From Actinomadura luteofluorescens (GTDB taxonomy: Bacteria > Actinomycetota > Actinomycetes > Streptosporangiales > Streptosporangiaceae): a stretch of 64,000 nucleotides of DNA. Shown in pieces: positions 61,738 through 64,000 of this stretch (its first letter is position 1; each line of letters begins with the position of its first letter). Both the position numbers and the translations under genes were made by a program. The stretch is from the NCBI RefSeq assembly GCF_013409365.1, contig NZ_JACCBA010000001.1, positions 4,092,001 to 4,156,000 on the forward strand, given 5' to 3'. The notes under the pieces were generated by a model, which had not been told where the DNA came from, searched no databases, and was given only the letters and a program-made list of their open reading frames with translations.

Positions 61738-61944
61738 GTGGTCAAGTCGCTGCGTCCCCAGAACTACAACGAGGTCCTGTACGTGGGGCACTTCTTCCGC
61801 AAGGGCGTCCCGGTGCTCATGGATCTGACCGACCTTCCGGACGGCGACGCCAAACGCCTCGTCGACTTCGCCACCGGCCTGGTCTTCGGCCGCGGCGGCG
61901 CCCTCGACCGCGTCGACCGGAAACTCTTCCTCCTCCAGCCCTGA
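61738..61944 (+). CDS. minimal SepF-like protein
   Basis: The 68-residue protein is the core of the SepF domain: VKSLRPQNYNEVLYVGHFFR, then VPVLMDLTDLPDGDAKRLVD and LVFGRGGALDRVDRKLFLLQ. Full SepF (130-200 residues) binds FtsZ and has an N-terminal membrane-targeting helix and linker, both missing here. Streptomyces species also carry SepF-like paralogues. GTG 61738 lacks a well-spaced ribosome site. No division genes are nearby. Confidence 0.83.
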   Translation: MVKSLRPQNYNEVLYVGHFFRKGVPVLMDLTDLPDGDAKRLVDFATGLVFGRGGALDRVDRKLFLLQP

Positions 61945-62008
61945 GACACGCAGAGGGACGCGACTCGCCTCCCTGATTCTGTCGGGCGGCGAAACTAATC
62001 TGCTCCGC

Positions 62009-64000
62009 ATGCCCCAGAACGAGAATCTTCTCGTCATTCCTGATGATTGGCGCGCCGCACTCCATCCGCGTCGCGGAGGGACGCACGGACCTTCGCTCGA
62101 ACTCGACGCGGGCGCCGTCTCCACCGTTCGGCAGTGGGAGAAGGAGACGCGCGACGAGATCGAGCATCTGCTCGGCAGCCCGAGCAGTCGCGGAGACATG
62201 GTCGAGTCCGCCCGCGCGTACCTGAGGGGCGAGGCGAACCCTCAGGGTGCCGCCGTGATGGCGGCCGGCCTCGCCGCGGAGTGGCCTCTGCGGGACGACT
62301 ACGACTACGACGACGAACCGTTCGCCACCTTCGCGGACGCGTGGATCGCCGAGCACGGTCCGGTGTTCGCCGCCGAGGCCACGGTCGAGCTGAGCGGCGT
62401 ATTCGTCGACGGTTACGCCTGGCAGGAGCGAAAGGACCGGCGCCATTTCCGGCCCCGCCGTCTCGACAAGCAGGACCCCGGCTACAACCGGGGGCTGGAC
62501 TGCCTCGAACTGGTCGCGGCTCGGGTTCGCGGCTTTCTCGCGGTCGCCGACGAGCCGGAGTACCGGCGGACCGTCGACGCGCTGGGCGAGCGCCGCCTCG
62601 ACAGCATGCGGCGGCTGGCCGCCGCGTACCTGGTGCCGACGCAGACCGCATGGGTCGACGAGCTCTGCGCCGCCCTGCCCCGCTTGCAGCCGCACACCTG
62701 GATGATGGTTCTGTGCACGATGGGGACCGCCGACCAGCTCCCCCCGCTGCTCGCCGGGCAGAGCGGGTGGTACTGGCTCAACGGCAGACCGGGCGTGCTT
62801 CCCACGGCCGTGGAAGGCGTCGGTCCCGCGCTGGCCCCGACGCTCGCCACCGTCGCCGACGAAGAGACCGAGACCGGACGCGACCCCTACGAGTTGCTGC
62901 GGGCCCTCGGCCTGCTGGGCACGGACGAGGCGTTCCGGCTTCTCGTGGACCGCCTCGACCGACCGCACGCGCAGAAGGCCGTGATCGAGACGGCTCGCCA
63001 CTTCCCCCGCCGGGCACTGCGGCTGCTCGGCGAGGCGGCCGCGTCGGGGCCCGCGCCGATCTCCTCCTACGCCGTCCGGCTGCTACGCGAGCACGTGGCG
63101 GTCTGGCCCGACCTCGCTACCGAGCTCCTGCCCCGGTTGTCCACGAAGGCCCGCGAGGTCGTCGGGTCCATCGGCGAGGCGGCCGCCCGCTGGGTGCCGG
63201 AGGCCCCGGCGGAGTCCCTGCCGAGGCTGCTGGTCGAGCCGCCGTGGACGCGCGATCGTCCCCTGTTCACGAGGGTGACCGTCAGGGGGCTCCAGCCGCT
63301 CACCGCCGGGCAGCCGAATGAGCCGGAGGAACGGGCGCAGATCCGTGCCCTCATTCCCGTCGCGTTGGGAAAGGTCGGCCCTCAGAGGTTCAGGGCGGAG
63401 ACCGCACTTCGGCGCATCGCCGGATCCGGAGGCGACGGGGAAATCCTCGAAGTGGCCGGTGAGTACGGCACCAAGGCCGCGAAAGCCGCCAGGGCGCTGC
63501 TCGCCGCCGACCCCCTTGACGACCTTCCAGCGGAGATGCCCAGGCGTCCGGTCTGGCAGGACCCGTACATCCTTCCCCAGGTGCTCCTTCGGGAGGACGG
63601 CCGGGCGCTTCCCGCCGGCGCGGTCGACCGCATCGTCACCATGCTCTCCATTTCCAAGCCGGACAAGCCGTACGCGGGCCTCGACGTCGTCAGGAGGATC
63701 TGCACCCCCGCCTCGCTCGCCGCACTCGCCTGGCGGCTGTTCGAGCTGTCGGGCCTGCGCGAGCAGAGCTACGCCGTGGACGATGGCGACTGGGTTCTGA
63801 CGGCCCTGGGGCTGTTCGGCGACGACGAGACGGTGCGCAGGTTCGCGCCGGTGATCCAGGCCTGGCCGGGCGACGGCGGGCACGCCAAGGCGGTCAGGGG
63901 CCTGGACGTCCTGATCGCGATCGGCGGCGACGTGGCGCTGATGCACCTCCACGACATCACCACCAAGGTCAGGTACCCGGGCCTCAGGAAGAAGGCGCAG
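62009..64000 (+). CDS. large HEAT-repeat-type protein, 5' part (DUF4132/MolR-like)
   Basis: The gene starts at ATG 62009 (MPQNENLLVIPDDWRAALHP) and runs open to the end of the window, 664 codons without a stop. It is cytoplasmic and helical, with repeating segments such as RALGLLGTDEAFRLLVDRLD, VIETARHFPRRALRLLGEAA and ALRRIAGSGGDGEILEVAGE. This resembles the large DUF4132 (MolR-like) proteins, but the diagnostic C-terminal part is outside the window. Function unknown. No ribosome site is visible. Confidence 0.75.
   Translation, partial: MPQNENLLVIPDDWRAALHPRRGGTHGPSLELDAGAVSTVRQWEKETRDEIEHLLGSPSSRGDMVESARAYLRGEANPQGAAVMAAGLAAEWPLRDDYDYDDEPFATFADAWIAEHGPVFAAEATVELSGVFVDGYAWQERKDRRHFRPRRLDKQDPGYNRGLDCLELVAARVRGFLAVADEPEYRRTVDALGERRLDSMRRLAAAYLVPTQTAWVDELCAALPRLQPHTWMMVLCTMGTADQLPPLLAGQSGWYWLNGRPGVLPTAVEGVGPALAPTLATVADEETETGRDPYELLRALGLLGTDEAFRLLVDRLDRPHAQKAVIETARHFPRRALRLLGEAAASGPAPISSYAVRLLREHVAVWPDLATELLPRLSTKAREVVGSIGEAAARWVPEAPAESLPRLLVEPPWTRDRPLFTRVTVRGLQPLTAGQPNEPEERAQIRALIPVALGKVGPQRFRAETALRRIAGSGGDGEILEVAGEYGTKAAKAARALLAADPLDDLPAEMPRRPVWQDPYILPQVLLREDGRALPAGAVDRIVTMLSISKPDKPYAGLDVVRRICTPASLAALAWRLFELSGLREQSYAVDDGDWVLTALGLFGDDETVRRFAPVIQAWPGDGGHAKAVRGLDVLIAIGGDVALMHLHDITTKVRYPGLRKKAQ

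Noticed and set aside
62047..63321. 424-codon frame overlapping the last gene
   Set aside because: Composition is Arg/Ala-rich shadow; the phase from 62009 gives a balanced, HEAT-like protein with no stop to the window edge.
1..64000. tRNA or rRNA genes
   Set aside because: I read the larger intergenic gaps on both strands and saw no cloverleaf with a conserved T-arm, and no rRNA sequence.

Overview
The window is a 64 kb stretch of a high-GC actinomycete chromosome. GTG starts and ATGA/GTGA gene overlaps are common. It carries WhiB, Spo0M and SepF-type proteins, DUF397/DUF5753 regulator clusters, an FadE5-type dehydrogenase and a complete set of actinobacterial purine genes. Gene order at the left edge (amino-acid dehydrogenase, DUF3073, purM, purF, sterol-carrier protein; then purL, purQ, purS) matches the region next to bldC in Streptomyces. 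The overall content suggests a member of the Streptosporangiales such as an Actinomadura-like genus; the genus is inference.

Layout. 1-5.2 kb: end of a Glu/Leu/Phe/Val dehydrogenase, DUF3073, the purF-purM operon, a small membrane protein, a LamG-fold protein and an SCP-like protein. 5.3-11.3 kb: membrane Ser/Thr kinase, secreted subtilisin, a frameshifted secreted coiled-coil/LAS-fold protein, an Imm10-like gene, a frameshifted hypothetical and DUF1737. 11.3-16.5 kb: purS, an RsbW-like ATPase, purQ (frameshifted) and purL; PurL carries a roughly 400-residue N-terminal extension with 25 ten-residue repeats. 16.5-22 kb: a membrane beta-solenoid-like protein and a 2-oxo-acid dehydrogenase operon (E1 alpha, E1 beta, E2). 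22-29.3 kb: a lipoprotein gene whose 5' end is repeated (193 bp, about 90% identical) at 29.07-29.26 kb. Between the copies lies a lower-GC segment with an unrecognised three-gene operon, a broken reading frame and a DUF5753/DUF397/ATPase regulator cluster.

29.4-36.3 kb: transporter-like membrane protein, helical protein, phosphotransferase, alpha/beta hydrolase, dihydrofolate-reductase-like protein and FadE5-type acyl-CoA dehydrogenase. 36.5-42.2 kb: UDP-glucose dehydrogenase, a guanidine-III riboswitch in front of an SMR (Gdx/SugE-type) exporter, Spo0M, a second membrane beta-solenoid protein, an SDR and a secreted SH3-like protein. 42.3-45 kb: rhomboid, WhiB, GNAT, an NTF2-like protein and a divergent TetR regulator. 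45-49.6 kb: polyphosphate group (CYTH-CHAD, MutT1-like Nudix/phosphatase, ppk1). 49.8-58.6 kb: pentapeptide-repeat protein, ECF sigma factor with a membrane partner, receiver-SpoIIE phosphatase plus histidine kinase, a second SpoIIE-type protein and MarR. 58.7-64 kb: L,D-transpeptidase, a secreted protein ending in LPVTG, another RsbW-like ATPase, small regulators, a minimal SepF-like protein and the start of a large HEAT-type protein.

How the parts work together. The pur genes supply the FGAR amidotransferase subunits PurS, PurQ and PurL, plus PurF and PurM. Three RsbW-type ATPases, two SpoIIE-type phosphatases, a histidine kinase and an ECF sigma factor look like pieces of a partner-switching signal network. 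Three genes, and possibly a fourth, are broken by single-base shifts in or near homopolymers, so sequencing or assembly error must be considered for each. The best candidates for something undescribed are the three-gene operon at 23.86-26.55 kb and the repeat-extended PurL.
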